Made by a program: the position numbers and the translations under genes
NCBI GenBank assembly: GCA_021818125.1
Contig: JAKAFG010000147.1
Span: forward strand, 1 to 5,269
Length of the DNA stretch: 5,269 nucleotides
Source of the DNA: Pseudomonadota bacterium
GTDB taxonomy: Bacteria > Pseudomonadota > Gammaproteobacteria > Acidithiobacillales > Acidithiobacillaceae
Direction: 5' to 3'
Notes under the pieces: model-generated
The model's input: only the letters and a program-made list of their open reading frames with translations
Database searches by the model: none
What the model was told of the DNA's origin: nothing
Shown: positions 4,925 to 5,269 of the stretch, piece after piece
Position numbering within the stretch: the stretch's first letter is position 1
Layout: each line of letters opens with the position of its first letter

Positions 4925-5269
4925 GCATGTCTGAAATGACCCCCCGCGAGATCGTCCAGGAGCTGGACAAGTACATCATCGGTCAGTCCGAGGCCAAGCG
5001 TGCCGTGGCCATTGCCTTGCGCAACCGCTGGCGGCGCGGGCAGGTGCCGCCGCCGCTGCATCAGGAAATCACCCCCAAAAATATCCTCATGATCGGGCCT
5101 ACGGGAGTGGGCAAGACGGAAATCGCCCGGCGTCTGGCGCAACTCGCCAATGCCCCCTTCATCAAGGTAGAAGCCACCAAATTCACCGAGGTGGGCTATG
5201 TGGGCAAGGATGTGGAATCCATCATCCGCGATCTGACCGAAACCGCCGTAGACATGACATGTCTACGGC
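4921..5269 (+). CDS. hslU: HslU, AAA+ ATPase subunit of HslVU protease (N-terminal part; 3' end off window, last bases suspect)
   Basis: HslU unfolds substrates with ATP and feeds them to HslV. Only about 112 of the usual ~440 residues are present: [17 protein letters not shown], then the N-terminal helices, Walker A GPTGVGKT (59-66) and the substrate-gripping pore loop GYVG (92-95). The remaining AAA+ parts (I-domain, Walker B, sensors) are beyond the window. The frame follows E. coli HslU closely up to AVDM (residue 112, base 5256), then reads TCLR, which does not look like HslU. This coincides with a perfect fold-back repeat. ATG 4921 overlaps the hslV stop (ATGA). ATG 4927 gives exactly the E. 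coli start, [10 protein letters not shown], and is an equally possible start. Confidence 0.93.
5245..5269. repeat. perfect 25-bp palindrome at the window end (probable fold-back artefact)
   Basis: GCCGTAGACATG (5245-5256), a central A (5257), then the exact reverse complement CATGTCTACGGC (5258-5269). The left arm is ordinary hslU coding sequence. The right arm breaks the HslU homology and ends exactly at the last base of the window, so the repeat may be truncated by the end and longer in reality. Confidence 0.9.

Overview
The window looks like chromosomal DNA from a GC-rich Gram-negative proteobacterium. The run dapF - small ORF - DUF484 gene - xerC - hslV - hslU, together with an outer-membrane porin carrying a Sec signal peptide, fits gammaproteobacteria in the broad sense. 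Acidithiobacillus is my best guess, but that comes from gene order and general protein resemblance, not from a search.

Layout. (1) Positions 1-768, minus strand: the first 256 residues of an outer-membrane porin resembling the phosphate-selective porin O/P family; its C-terminus lies off the left edge. A strong sigma70-type promoter (815-843) sits upstream, with three GTTG-A-rich direct repeats overlapping and extending past its -35 box. (2) Positions 904-1019, plus strand: a divergent promoter and a complete tRNA-Gln(CUG) with encoded CCA, followed by a perfect 12-bp hairpin. (3) Positions 1146-1567, plus strand: two small genes overlapping by 7 nt, a DUF4258 protein and a DUF2283 protein. 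They look like a compact toxin-antitoxin-type module between the tRNA and the housekeeping cluster. (4) Positions 1694-5269, plus strand: a tightly packed housekeeping cluster. It holds dapF (lysine and peptidoglycan precursor synthesis), an unrecognised 58-codon ORF, a DUF484 (GAF-like) gene, xerC (chromosome dimer resolution), hslV (protease subunit) and the first part of hslU (AAA+ unfoldase).

From the 58-codon ORF onward, adjacent genes abut or overlap (TGA directly followed by GTG, a 7-nt overlap, then two ATGA overlaps), so this part is very probably cotranscribed and translationally coupled. HslV and HslU form one ATP-dependent protease. XerC acts with XerD, which is not in the window, at dif.

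The last 25 bases form a perfect inverted repeat (12 + 1 + 12) that replaces the expected continuation of hslU. This looks like a fold-back assembly or amplification artefact at a contig end, and the last ~13 bases should not be trusted. The best candidates for less-described biology are the DUF4258/DUF2283 pair, the 58-codon ORF and the repeat array at the porin promoter.
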